Source: Loktanella sp. DSM 29012
GTDB lineage: Bacteria > Pseudomonadota > Alphaproteobacteria > Rhodobacterales > Rhodobacteraceae
Reading direction: 5' to 3'
Assembly (NCBI RefSeq): GCF_900110705.1
Contig: NZ_FOEJ01000003.1
Span: 310,001 to 374,000, forward strand
Length of the DNA: 64,000 bases
Position numbers and translations under genes: made by a program. Below are positions 10,101 to 16,890 of this stretch, piece after piece. Position 1 is the stretch's first letter; the number at the start of each line of letters is the position of its first letter. Under the pieces are notes generated by a model, which searched no databases, had not been told where the DNA came from, and saw only the letters and a program-made list of their open reading frames with translations.

Positions 10101-13100
10101 GCCGGACGCGCGCCGGATGCGGCCTGACCACCGGTTCCGTCGGGATCACCCGCACCTGCGGTGATCGTGTCATTGCCAGCGCTGCCGCTGACGAAATCCT
10201 GACCGCCGCCCGCGATGATGCGGTCGTCACCTTCGTCACCGACCAGCACGTCGTCGCCGTTGTCGCCGACCAGAATGTCGTCACCAGCGCCACCGAATGC
10301 GGTGTCTGCGGCATTGCCCAGCGATTCATTCGCCAGATTCTGCTCGCCGTCGGCCCAGGTGCCGACGTGGATTTCGTCGTTGCCTTCGCCGCCAAAGATC
10401 GTGTCGGAACCGTCCGCACCCGCGTCAAAGCCTTGGCCCGTCTTTTCGGACACGCGGCTGTCGTCATCACCAGTGATGATGTCGTCACCGACGCCGCCCA
10501 CGATCAGGTCGCCGCCAGCACCGCCAGCATAGGCGTTCTGGTAATCGTCCGCAGGCCGCATACCCGATGCGGGCGCGGTTGACGGATCAACCTCGTCACC
10601 GACACCGGCAGTGATCACGTCGTTGCCTTCGCCGCCGTCGATAAAGTCCTGACCGCCGTTGCCTTCGATAATGTCGTTTCCAACACCGCCGTCGATCACG
10701 TCGTCGCCGTCAACGGCCACGATGGGCGTGCCACCATTGCCGCCACCGATGGGCGTGCCGGTGCCTGCCGGCACGTTGTAGCTGGTCGCGATTTCGTTGA
10801 AGGGGATGTGCGGATGGGTGCTGATGCGGCCGATGACCTCATAGGTCTCGTCCTGGGTCAGCGGCTTGTCGGTCACGAAACCCACAGTCTCGTTGCCATT
10901 CAGCTCGACCGCATAGACGTCGATCACATTGCCTGCGCTGTCACGTACCGAATACGCGTATTCGGGGGTAAAGCGTGTCCCGGCCTTGCCGAACTCGCCG
11001 TCGATGGTGACGCTCTGCGCCAGTACCTGCGACGTGTCGCCATCGCCGAACAGCAGGTCATTGTCGTTGACACCAACCGAAACCGGCTGCGTGCCAACGG
11101 GGATGGTGAACGTGTTGCCCACAACATTGCTGTTACCCGACGTGCCGTCGGGGAATGTCGGATGCTTTCCAGCCGCCGTGGTCTGGTCGACTGTCGACAG
11201 GTCCCAGACCGCCAGTGTGAACTTGGCACCCGCAACAGGTGCGATCTGCACGGTGTCGTCGGTCTGCGGCGGGGTCGGATCGACCGGGTCCGTGACAACG
11301 CCATTGTCGCCACGGATCACGTCGTCGCCAGAACCGCCCAGAATGCTGTCATCGCCGCCGTTCCCGGCGATGATGTCGTCACCTTCCCCACCGTCGATAA
11401 AATCATTGCCGGCATCGGCATTGTCACCGCCCACCAGATCGGGTGCCGCGTTGAAATAGATGTCGGTGACATTGATGCCGGAATTGTCGTGCCCGTCCTG
11501 CGTGTGGGTCAACACGATTTTCGACACCGGGCCCTGCACCAGCACATTCAGGTTATAATTGGGGGACGTGTCGGCCTGATACCCACCGTTGCTGTCGGCC
11601 GTGTCCGCACCGGCCACGGAGTCCGTGTCCTTCAGTGTCAGATGGCTTCCGCCGGTCAGGGTCACAGGGATCGCGACACCGTTCGCGTCAAAGGCCTCGA
11701 TCTTGACCACGCCGTCGCCGTCGATGTCATTGACGTTGAACGATACGTTTTCGACTGGTGCCGAGAACGCCCACTGGAACTGGCCCGTGTTGCCGAAACC
11801 GCTGGTTTCCGACGCCAGCGACGTGTCGTTGTCCACGACCTCGCCACCCGACAGGATGCCTTGGGTGTTCAGCGCATCGTGGCTGAGTTCCGAGAAATGC
11901 GCGCCAGTGTCTATGGTGCGCGTGTAGGTCACGTCGATGGCACCGGTGTTCTGCGTCACGGTCGAATCGACCTCTGCATCGGTCACCAGGTCCCAGTTGA
12001 AGGATTCACGCACCACGGGGCCCGGCGTGCCGCCAGCCTGACCAGAGGTGTCACCGTCGATCGTGTCGTTGCCCGAACCGCCAAAGATGCTGTCGTCGCC
12101 GCCGTTGCCTTCGATCACGTCATTGCCGGACCCGCCGAACAGGACGTCGTCGCCTGCCACGCCTTCGTCCACGATGGTGGACGCGCCGTCAAAATACACA
12201 TCGGTGAGGTTGACACCGGAATTGTTGTGGCCATCCTGCGAATGGAACACCTCGATGCGGGACACGGGACCGGGGATGGTCACGGTCGCCGAATAGGCGT
12301 CAGAGATGTCTTCGAGGTAGCCGCCATTGCTGTCGATGGTATCCGCACCGGCCACGCTGTCGGTGTTTTTCAGCGTGACATGCGATCCGCCGTCCAGATT
12401 GACGGAAATCTGCTGGCCGTTGGCGTCGAACGCCTGCACCCGTACCACGCCGTCACCGTCCACGTCGTTGATGTTGAACGACACGTTGGTCACCGGCGTA
12501 TCGAACGCCAGGTTGTATTGCGCATTCTTGTGCGATGCAGGCAGTTCCGACGACAAGGAGCTGGTGCCGTCGATCGCCTCGCCATCGGCATCGATCCCGT
12601 TGATGTTCTGGACATTGCCAGCCAGCGTGGTGTCGATCTCGTGCGGGTAGTTTTCGCTGAAGGTAAAGCTGACGTTGACCGTGCCAGTATCCTGCGTGAA
12701 ATGCTGGAGATGGCCATTCGTGGCAATGCCGGGGGCCTTGTTCCATTCGAACGATTCACGCGCGCCGACCGCAATCACGTCACCGCCTGCATCGCCGAAA
12801 ATCGTGTCGTCGCCGCCCTGGCCGAACACGGTGTCGTCACCGGCACCACCAAACAGCAGGTCGTCGCCATCAGCTGCGGTTTCGCCGCCGCCGGCTGTGT
12901 CGCCAAACACGGTGTCCTCGCCCAGACCGGCCAGCACCGTATCGTCGCCCAGACCTGCAACCACGATATCATCGTCAGGGCCAGCGCCAGCGGCAATCGC
13001 GTCGCCAGCGTCGATCCGGTCACCTTCGGGGTCGCCATTGTAGGCACCATTGATCACATCATCGCCGTCCGTGCCCAGCACGGTGCCATCGCCATCGGGT

Positions 13101-13627
13101 GCGGGGGGCGTGACGACGACGGGGGCGAAAGTGGTGTTGTCGACGGACTGGTTAGAGAACCAGCCCTTGGAATCGGTCGTCTTGATGTCGGTGATTTCGA
13201 TCTGCGCGATGGAGAGATTGTCGAGGGTGCCGCCGTTCAGCAGGTCGCTGACGAACAGGTCACCGTTGTCCTGCTGGACCAACAGGGCGTCGATGTCGCG
13301 CACGGAACCATCCGACAGCGTCACGCGCAGCGTACCGGTCAGCGTGCTGTCGGTCTTATTATGGTAGGATGTGCCGTTGATCGTGTAGGCGACCGTGTCG
13401 TGGCTGTTCTCGTTGTCGGAAATCACGCCGTCATGCTCTGCGTCCCGCAGCGTCGCCTGGACCAGCGAGAGCTGGCTGGACGTACGCGTAATACCTTCCA
13501 GGTTGGCTGCATGCTCTGCGTCGTAATTGACGGTTTTGAACAGCAAAAGGGATGTGGTGAACTCGCTGACATCGACGTCAGCGTAATTGCCGAGATAAAT
13601 CAGATTTACGTTCGAAATAGCAGTCAT
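4142..13627 (-). CDS. Giant RTX/Ig-like-repeat calcium-binding protein with C-terminal Hint domain
   Basis: A 3161-residue acidic, repeat-built protein. ATG at 13627 is chosen because GGAGAG lies just before it; a 16-codon upstream extension has no such signal. Approximate layout by residue: 1-175 unique N-terminal region; 181-285 RTX; 288-485 first ~200-residue module (begins ESFEWN); 486-535 RTX; 540-730 second copy of that module (begins ESFNWD); 730-790 RTX; 793-956 a different globular module; 960-1315 RTX; 1318-1395 linker; 1393-2190 seven Ig/VCBS-like repeats of ~113 residues; 2193-2910 a long RTX array of GGxGxDxLx nonapeptides; 2969-3161 Hint_2-type domain beginning CFTPGTLIAT with SPNHRLLV. 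RTX repeats bind Ca2+ outside the cell. The N-terminus has no Sec signal, so type I export is inferred, but no HlyB/HlyD/TolC genes are nearby. Whether the Hint domain cleaves itself is unknown. Likely an adhesin or surface-layer protein. Confidence 0.88.
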   Translation of the reverse strand: MTAISNVNLIYLGNYADVDVSEFTTSLLLFKTVNYDAEHAANLEGITRTSSQLSLVQATLRDAEHDGVISDNENSHDTVAYTINGTSYHNKTDSTLTGTLRVTLSDGSVRDIDALLVQQDNGDLFVSDLLNGGTLDNLSIAQIEITDIKTTDSKGWFSNQSVDNTTFAPVVVTPPAPDGDGTVLGTDGDDVINGAYNGDPEGDRIDAGDAIAAGAGPDDDIVVAGLGDDTVLAGLGEDTVFGDTAGGGETAADGDDLLFGGAGDDTVFGQGGDDTIFGDAGGDVIAVGARESFEWNKAPGIATNGHLQHFTQDTGTVNVSFTFSENYPHEIDTTLAGNVQNINGIDADGEAIDGTSSLSSELPASHKNAQYNLAFDTPVTNVSFNINDVDGDGVVRVQAFDANGQQISVNLDGGSHVTLKNTDSVAGADTIDSNGGYLEDISDAYSATVTIPGPVSRIEVFHSQDGHNNSGVNLTDVYFDGASTIVDEGVAGDDVLFGGSGNDVIEGNGGDDSIFGGSGNDTIDGDTSGQAGGTPGPVVRESFNWDLVTDAEVDSTVTQNTGAIDVTYTRTIDTGAHFSELSHDALNTQGILSGGEVVDNDTSLASETSGFGNTGQFQWAFSAPVENVSFNVNDIDGDGVVKIEAFDANGVAIPVTLTGGSHLTLKDTDSVAGADTADSNGGYQADTSPNYNLNVLVQGPVSKIVLTHTQDGHDNSGINVTDIYFNAAPDLVGGDNADAGNDFIDGGEGDDIIAGNGGDDSILGGSGDDVIRGDNGVVTDPVDPTPPQTDDTVQIAPVAGAKFTLAVWDLSTVDQTTAAGKHPTFPDGTSGNSNVVGNTFTIPVGTQPVSVGVNDNDLLFGDGDTSQVLAQSVTIDGEFGKAGTRFTPEYAYSVRDSAGNVIDVYAVELNGNETVGFVTDKPLTQDETYEVIGRISTHPHIPFNEIATSYNVPAGTGTPIGGGNGGTPIVAVDGDDVIDGGVGNDIIEGNGGQDFIDGGEGNDVITAGVGDEVDPSTAPASGMRPADDYQNAYAGGAGGDLIVGGVGDDIITGDDDSRVSEKTGQGFDAGADGSDTIFGGEGNDEIHVGTWADGEQNLANESLGNAADTAFGGAGDDILVGDNGDDVLVGDEGDDRIIAGGGQDFVSGSAGNDTITAGAGDPDGTGGQAASGARPADEYDNAFAGGSGDDTITGGAGDDIITGDDDSRVSDKTGEAFDPNADGSDVIYGGAGDDEIHVGSWADGEQDLANESLGFADDTAYGGDGNDILVGDLGNDTLYGDAGDDLIIGTGGNDKIFGGDDADTIRATAGDVVDGGTGTTTGTDFDVLEIPAGQPFINAGPGGVGLPVLDADGDSFSGRIIFTDGNGNPTGGVIDYTEIEEIRGGEPENGAPVAVEDLLAAGEDDASGIIGNVLGNDTDPDNDTLTVSAVNGVPGDVGQPVDLPDGGTVTIAPDGTVTFDPAGDFEELGEGETATTTFTYTVTDPDGAEDTATVTITVTGTNDAPVAVMDEFPVSEDQDPTTVIGNVLDNDSDPEGDPLTVGSVNGDPANVGQPVAGDNGGLVTINPDGTVTFDPNGEFDDLAEGEEATTTVTYTPQDDSGLPGDPVTVTLTVTGTNDGPVAIADNLGAGEDDANAVIGNVLGNDTDPENDPLTVSAVNGDSNSVGVPVAADNGGTVTIAPNGTIAFDPNDDFEQLGEGETATTTVTYTVTDPDGVEDTATVTITVTGTNDAPIAVADTGVSSADMVQPLDNVLGNDTDPDLNDVLTVGAVDGDPAKVGQPVAGDNGGLVTINPDGSASFDPNGEFDNLAEGEEVTTTVTYTVIDGNGGEDSTTVTITVTGTNGAPVATNDPLTAGEDDPSGIIGNVLDNDVDPNGDPLTVAAVNGVPGDVGQPVDLPDGGTVTIAPDGTVTFDPAGDFDDLGEGEERTTTVTYTVTDPAGAEDTATVTITVTGTNDAPVAVMDEFPVSEDQDPTTVIGNVLDNDSDPEGDPLTVGSVNGDPANVGQPVAGDNGGLVTINPDGTVTFDPNGEFDDLAEGEEATTTVTYTPQDDSGLPGDPVTVTLTVTGTNDGPVASDDIFVVAADETAGDVDGNVITGDNGAGVDTDPEGDTLTVVGVNAALGGVGTPVAGDNGGLFTIAADGTVDFDPNGDFDNVGLNDVVETSVTYTISDGNGGTDTATVTFRVGGDNDGTIQGTAGDDIINPDIPYVDADGDIVDGNDAKLPGDTGNDDLILGFEGDDSIDAGDGNDEVFGGADDDTIDGGVGDDTLSGDAGNDSIFGNDGDDTILGGEGDDSIRGGDGVDTIEGGAGNDTINGGDDNDTIDGGAGNDVLDGNLGDDVVVGGDGNDTIQGGAGNDTLAGDAGDDSITGGVGSDSVTGGDGNDVINTGNHANPATDYDYPGATVPGLPIGDNDPFPNDDRDVVDGGAGDDIITTGDDDDIVFGGTGNDTIDAGIDDDFVSGGAGNDTIIGGQGVDTLQGDDGDDVIFGGLETDTFDLPDAIDPAPDDNRDTIFGGAGNDTIYGRDDADSISGGTGDDLIFGGIDDDTIAGNQGNDTLYGDQGNDTLTGSLDDDLVYGGTGDDFIQGGSGFDTLYGDEGNDRIQGGNDDDQIFGGVGDDSIQGGGGNDTIDGGEGNDLIGAFDGDDSILGGEGDDVIRSQGGDDSIFGGDGNDQIYAGAGNDTVAGNMGDDTIFGGEGDDSLTGSFGNDSVFGGAGNDFIQGGADTDLLDGGDGDDRIQGDNGDDLIFGGAGNDSIQGGGGNDVVDGGTGDDIIGGFIGDDSILGGDGNDVIRSGGGSDTVDGGAGNDQIFTDEGNSNLPDKDYPGDGLAADPDPFDNRDTVFGGDGDDTIRTGDDADTIFGGDGSDNIDAGVDDDVISSGDGADVVRGGFGNDTFSDVSSGDVIFGGEDPDDGDIDRFNFDQATLDKIDRIETNGGAGDAEELRESGTIFFKDGTTATFEEIEAPCFTPGTLIATPKGERLVEDLRVGDKIITRDNGIQEIAWYGQKEFTGKELAAKPHMKPILVKAGSLGHGLPERDMMLSPNHRLLVSSEKTQLYFEEREVLAAAKHMVGAQGIHTVDVMRTTYIHFMFEQHEVVLSNGAWTESFHPGDYSLNGLGNSQRNEIFELFPELKTEAGLQGYQSARKALKKHEAKLLMK
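7401..7807 (-). repeat. Near-identical 407-nt direct repeat, copy 1 (inside the RTX gene)
   Basis: Matches 8763-9169 with only about three mismatches that I can see. The spacing of 1362 nt equals 454 codons, four Ig-like repeats, so the reading frame is kept. It encodes the repeat beginning APVAVMDEFPVSEDQ. Confidence 0.9.
8763..9169 (-). repeat. Near-identical 407-nt direct repeat, copy 2 (inside the RTX gene)
   Basis: Partner of 7401-7807. The flanking DNA toward 9300 stays similar to 7830-7970 but is clearly more diverged, suggesting an older block duplication with a recently homogenised core. Confidence 0.9.
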
Positions 13628-13671
13628 GATAGCTCTCCAAAGCCAAACTGTGCGCAGACACAGGCTCCCGC

Positions 13672-13707
13672 CCACCAGGGCGAAAACACGAAATCGGCAT
13701 CAGCCGA
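13672..13707 (-). promoter_or_regulatory. Two small hairpins in the RTX gene leader
   Basis: CGCCC-ACCA-GGGCG (13672-13685) and TCGGC-ATCA-GCCGA (13694-13707), 45-80 nt upstream of the start codon. If the transcript begins farther upstream these form paired 5-bp stems in the leader. Function unknown. Confidence 0.35.
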
Positions 13708-13709
13708 CT

Positions 13710-14250
13710 AAATAAAACTGCAAGATCAGGGATCGGACCCTGCCAGCAGACACCACATTCCCCACGATCAACGTGGGCCGGTCGTCCCCAAACAACCGGT
13801 TGCCCCCCCAAGAACACAATATGAATACCCACAGCAGCGGGCGTGAGAAAGTAAAAAAAGAGTATATGCACGCTTTACACGTAAGAGTTGTGCGTCTTTG
13901 CAGGCATTCGCGGCCTGCCCAGCGACAACGCCCAACCCCATTGTTTCCAAAATAGAAACGCCAATTCGGGTGGCTGGCGTGATGTCGGGCAAAACGAACT
14001 GTTTCACGCCCATTTTGCGCCTTTTAAGGCAAGTTTCGGAAAATGACTCGCCAGTCAGTTGCAGAATGCGAAACAGTCATACCGTCGCCACATTTCGGCC
14101 AAAATATTTTCCAGATCAACCAAAACCAAATCTCGATCAGGAAACAAACAGGCCATGCCCGCACCACTGTTCACGCGTTACGGCGGAATCAGGGCATATT
14201 GTGGCGCGACAGCAGTCAGTCAGGGGAATTCGGGGCAGCGCCAATGCGCT
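13710..14250. other. Gene-free region upstream of the RTX gene
   Basis: About 540 nt without a convincing gene on either strand; it is less GC-rich than the flanks. It contains an A-rich tract near 13850-13866 and several short inverted repeats: TGACT-CGCC-AGTCA (14044-14057), and ACTGTTTC (13998-14005) facing GAAACAGT (14070-14077). This is the likely control region of the RTX gene. I could not assign a clear -35/-10 pair. Confidence 0.6.
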
Positions 14251-14336
14251 TGGTACCGGTGGTCGGACTCGAACCGACAAGCCCTTGCGGGCGGGGGATT
14301 TTGAATCCCCTGCGTCTACCATTCCGCCACACCGGC
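14251..14336 (-). tRNA. tRNA-Leu (anticodon CAA)
   Basis: 86 nt including an encoded CCA end. The acceptor arm GCCGGTG pairs with CACCGGT (first pair G-U). The anticodon stem-loop is GGGGA-TTCAAAA-TCCCC, giving anticodon CAA, which reads UUG. There is a long variable arm typical of class II tRNA-Leu and a TTCGAGTC T-loop. The discriminator base is A, as expected for leucine. Confidence 0.95.
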
Positions 14337-14347
14337 CGGTGCGCAGG

Positions 14348-14376
14348 CTGTTACCCCCGCCCGGCGACCGCGTCAA
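14348..14376 (-). promoter_or_regulatory. Promoter of tRNA-Leu
   Basis: On the minus strand TTGACG (14376-14371), 17 nt, TAACAG (14353-14348), ending 11 nt before the mature tRNA 5' end. Good sigma-70 match and position. Confidence 0.6.
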
Positions 14377-14383
14377 TCGCAGG

Positions 14384-15238
14384 TTACAGCTGCGGTGCGG
14401 AAAATGTATCGCAATCGGTCAACAGGCCGCTGTCGAACCCGCGCGCCAGCCAGCGCTGGCGCTGCGCGCTGGTGCCGTGGGTGAAACTGTCGGGCCTCAC
14501 GACACCGCCTGCATTGCCCTGCAGGGTATCGTCACCAATGGCAGCGGCGGCATTCATCGCCTCTTGCAGGTCGCCGCGTTCCAGAACGCCGAATGCCGCC
14601 TGTGCCCCGCGCGCCCAGATCCCGGCATAGCAATCCGCCTGCAATTCCGTGCGTACCGACAGCGCGTTGGAATCGGCCTGGCTGACCTGCGCGCGCAACC
14701 GGTTCACCTGCCCCAGGATACCCAGTTCGTTCTGGACGTGATGGGCGACCTCGTGGGCAATCACATAGGCCTGCGCAAAATCACCGCCTGCGCCCAACCG
14801 CTGCGCCAGCGTACGGAAAAACGCCGTGTCCAGAAAAATCCGGTCCTCGGCCGGGCAGTAGAATGGTCCGGTGGCCGCATCCGCCGTCCCGCAGGCCGAT
14901 TGCGTGATCCCGTCGAACAGCACCAGAACGGGCGGCTGGTAGGGCTGGCCCACCTGCTGGTCAAAGGTCTGCGCCCAGACATCCTCTGTCAGACCCAGCA
15001 CGGCGGCGACGAACTGTTCCATTTCGGGATCGTCCGCATCGATGGCGCTGGTGTCGATCTGCTGGGTCCCGCCCTGCCCGCCACCATTCAACAAAGGCGA
15101 GACATCGACCCCGAAATACCAGCCGATCAGCAGCACGAGGATCGCGCCGATCCCACCGATACCACCCACGGCACGCCCGCCGCCGCTGCGTCCGCGACGC
15201 TCGATATTGCGGCTGCTGCGCCGACCTCTCCACTGCAT
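14384..15238 (-). CDS. ypfJ: YpfJ-type neutral zinc metallopeptidase
   Basis: A 284-residue protein of the neutral zinc metallopeptidase family represented by E. coli YpfJ. The start ATG at 15238 is preceded by GGGAGAG. The N-terminus is MQWRGRRSSRNIERRG, then one membrane-spanning segment (~residues 27-45, AILVLLIGWYFGV), so the catalytic part is anchored and probably periplasmic. The zinc motif HEVAHHVQN is near residue 160, and TELQADCYAGIWA, supplying the downstream Glu/Asp ligand region, near 210. FYCPAEDRIFLDTAFF is another family block. Physiological substrates of the family are not known. It lies just upstream of, and on the same strand as, tRNA-Leu. Confidence 0.88.
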   Translation of the reverse strand: MQWRGRRSSRNIERRGRSGGGRAVGGIGGIGAILVLLIGWYFGVDVSPLLNGGGQGGTQQIDTSAIDADDPEMEQFVAAVLGLTEDVWAQTFDQQVGQPYQPPVLVLFDGITQSACGTADAATGPFYCPAEDRIFLDTAFFRTLAQRLGAGGDFAQAYVIAHEVAHHVQNELGILGQVNRLRAQVSQADSNALSVRTELQADCYAGIWARGAQAAFGVLERGDLQEAMNAAAAIGDDTLQGNAGGVVRPDSFTHGTSAQRQRWLARGFDSGLLTDCDTFSAPQL

Positions 15239-15356
15239 CGCGGCTCTCCCCCGGTTTTGACACCGCCACCATAGCGTCAAAGTGTCGCCCCGCAACGGTC
15301 CTGCACCTTGACGCACTGTCGTCGCTGCGTGCATGTGGGCGCATAACCTGAAAGGC

Positions 15357-15941
15357 ATGATGATGCTTCGCTCGCTCTACGACTGGACCATGGCGCTGTC
15401 GCGCTCGCCCTATGCGCTGTGGGCGCTGTTCATCGTGGCCTTTGTCGAAAGCAGCTTTTTCCCCATTCCGCCCGATGTGCTGATGATCCCCATGATCATC
15501 GCCGCCCCACGCCGGGCCTTTGTGATCGCCGGGATCGCCACGATCGGATCGGTTCTGGGTGCCCTGCTGGGCTATTACATCGGTGCCGCCCTGTTCGAAA
15601 CAGTGGGTCAGCCCGTGCTAGAATTCTATCACAAGTCCGAGGATTTCGCAGCCTTTGCGCTGAAATACAACGAATGGGGGGCATGGGCCGTGCTGGTGGC
15701 CGGCATCACGCCGTTCCCGTTCAAGGTTATCACAATCGCGTCCGGCGTCACCGGCCTGTCGCTGCCCGTCTTCATCCTTTCGTCAATCATCGCGCGGGCG
15801 TTTCGGTTTTTCCTCGTGGCACTGCTGTTGTGGAAATTCGGCGAACCGATCCGCGATTTCATCGAACGGCGGCTTGGTCTGGTGTTCGTTTTGTTCTGTG
15901 TGCTGCTGATCGGCGGCTTTATCCTGCTGGGGGTCGTATGA
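15357..15941 (+). CDS. DedA/YqaA-family membrane protein (VTT domain)
   Basis: About 194 residues with four to five hydrophobic segments. The family signature parts are present: ESSFFPIPPDVLMIPM (residues ~27-42), GALLGYYIGAALF (~70-82), GITPFPFKVITI near 120-131 and RAFRFFLVALLL. DedA/VTT proteins are proposed phospholipid scramblases or flippases with roles in membrane homeostasis; the YqaA subgroup is not characterised. Three consecutive ATG-containing starts (15357, 15360, 15363) make the exact first codon uncertain. The stop overlaps the DsbB start by ATGA, so the two are translationally coupled. Confidence 0.85.
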   Translation: MMMLRSLYDWTMALSRSPYALWALFIVAFVESSFFPIPPDVLMIPMIIAAPRRAFVIAGIATIGSVLGALLGYYIGAALFETVGQPVLEFYHKSEDFAAFALKYNEWGAWAVLVAGITPFPFKVITIASGVTGLSLPVFILSSIIARAFRFFLVALLLWKFGEPIRDFIERRLGLVFVLFCVLLIGGFILLGVV

Positions 15942-16387
15942 CGCGTCAAATTCTCATTCTGACCGCCGCCAGCGGCTCGGCCCTGCTGCTCGCCGGTGCC
16001 TATCTGTTCCAGTTCCTGGGATACCTGCCCTGCCAGATGTGCCTGTGGCAGCGCTGGCCGCATATGGCCGCCATTGTCATCGGCGTCCTCGCCTTGACCC
16101 TGCCGTTGCGCGTCTGGGCTTGGCTGGGTGCGCTGGCCACCGCGATCACATCGGGCATCGGCGTTTTTCACACCGGCGTCGAACGCGACTGGTGGGAAGG
16201 TCCAAGCAGCTGTTCGGGCGGTGGCGGCAGCCCCCTGACAGGCGATCTGTTGTCAACCGACGGGCCGCGCCTGATCATGTGCGATCAGGTCAGCTGGGAG
16301 CTGTTCACCCTGTCGATGGCCAGCTGGAACGCCCTGTTCTCGGCGCTGTTGTGCATCCTTTGGATCACGGCCGCCCGCCGGGCCTAG
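15938..16387 (+). CDS. dsbB: Disulfide bond formation protein B (DsbB family)
   Basis: A 149-residue inner-membrane quinone reductase that reoxidises periplasmic DsbA. Four hydrophobic helices are visible. The first periplasmic redox pair is in LPCQMCLWQRWPH (CxxC, residues ~29-35) and the second pair is in the loop with SSCSGGGG and LIMCDQ, both required for DsbB function. The conserved arginine follows CLWQ. Start ATG at 15938 overlaps the DedA stop. The gene converges with the Lrp regulator and the two stop codons overlap in a palindromic CTAG. No dsbA is present in the window. Confidence 0.92.
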   Translation: MTRQILILTAASGSALLLAGAYLFQFLGYLPCQMCLWQRWPHMAAIVIGVLALTLPLRVWAWLGALATAITSGIGVFHTGVERDWWEGPSSCSGGGGSPLTGDLLSTDGPRLIMCDQVSWELFTLSMASWNALFSALLCILWITAARRA

Positions 16388-16803
16388 GCCCGTGTTGACA
16401 ACAGCAAAGATGTTTCCGACCGGGTAATCCCGTCGATCTGCCGGATCGTCGTCAACACGGTGTCGAATGCCTCCAGTGACGCCGTGCCGATTTCCGCGAT
16501 CAGGTCCCAGGTGCCGTTGGTCGCATGTACGCGCGCGACAGCAGGCATGGCCCGCAAGGCGCGACTGATCTTGTCCGCACCCCGGCCCTGCACCTCGAGC
16601 ATCATCAGACCCCGCACCGGATGCGGGGCCACATCGGCGCGGGTCAGCACGCTGTAGCCCACGATTTCACCACCCGCCTCCAGCCGGTTCAGCCGCGCCC
16701 GTATGGTCGCCCGTGTCACCCCCAGATCCGCGGCCAGCGTCTGCACCGGTGCACGGCCATCGCGTTTCAGGGCCCGGATCAGGCGATTATCCAATTCGTC
16801 CAT
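16384..16803 (-). CDS. Lrp/AsnC-family transcriptional regulator
   Basis: A 139-residue DNA-binding regulator. The N-terminal winged helix (MDELDNRLIRALKRDGRAP ... VTRATIRARLNRLEAGG, residues 1-50) is followed by a RAM-type ligand domain (VRGLMMLEVQGRG, then AVARVHATNGTWDLIAEIG). The gene is transcribed divergently from arginase with 87 nt between the start codons. By the common arrangement of such regulators it probably senses arginine or ornithine and controls the arginase-ornithine cyclodeaminase operon and itself; this is inference from context. The 3' end overlaps dsbB by 4 nt. Confidence 0.92.
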   Translation of the reverse strand: MDELDNRLIRALKRDGRAPVQTLAADLGVTRATIRARLNRLEAGGEIVGYSVLTRADVAPHPVRGLMMLEVQGRGADKISRALRAMPAVARVHATNGTWDLIAEIGTASLEAFDTVLTTIRQIDGITRSETSLLLSTRA

Positions 16804-16816
16804 TACGGCAGTCCAC

Positions 16817-16846
16817 TTTGTATATTACGAACACAATTTGCACAAA
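16817..16846. promoter_or_regulatory. AT-rich intergenic site, candidate Lrp-type operator
   Basis: Between the regulator and arginase genes is an AT-rich island with TTTGTATATTACG and TTTG-CA-CAAA (16837-16846), an imperfect dyad. Lrp-family proteins favour such AT-rich dyads in divergent regions. Weak evidence from sequence alone. Confidence 0.3.
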
Positions 16847-16890
16847 CTGCGTGCTGGTGACAAGGGGCGCGATCCGCAAGACTTGGCCGC

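Noticed and set aside
4622-10582. A 1986-codon open frame on the plus strand across the RTX gene
   Set aside because: It is antisense to the Gly-Asp repeats. Codons such as GGC, GAC and GAT, read in reverse, seldom make stops, so long antisense frames are expected. The product is a monotonous Val-Val-Ala-Thr-Asp pattern and the RTX frame has clear domains.
4142-13090. Dense short tandem repeats that could be taken for a CRISPR array
   Set aside because: They are codon-phased 27-nt units encoding RTX nonapeptides, degenerate, without unique spacers or cas genes.
10808-13711. A 967-codon open frame on the plus strand across the RTX gene N-terminal half
   Set aside because: Same cause as the previous one; no start signal and no recognisable domain.
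13866-13955. 29-codon frame with an AAGAG-like sequence before ATG
   Set aside because: Arg/Pro-rich peptide without hydrophobic or conserved features, weak ribosome-binding spacing, and no promoter or terminator support.
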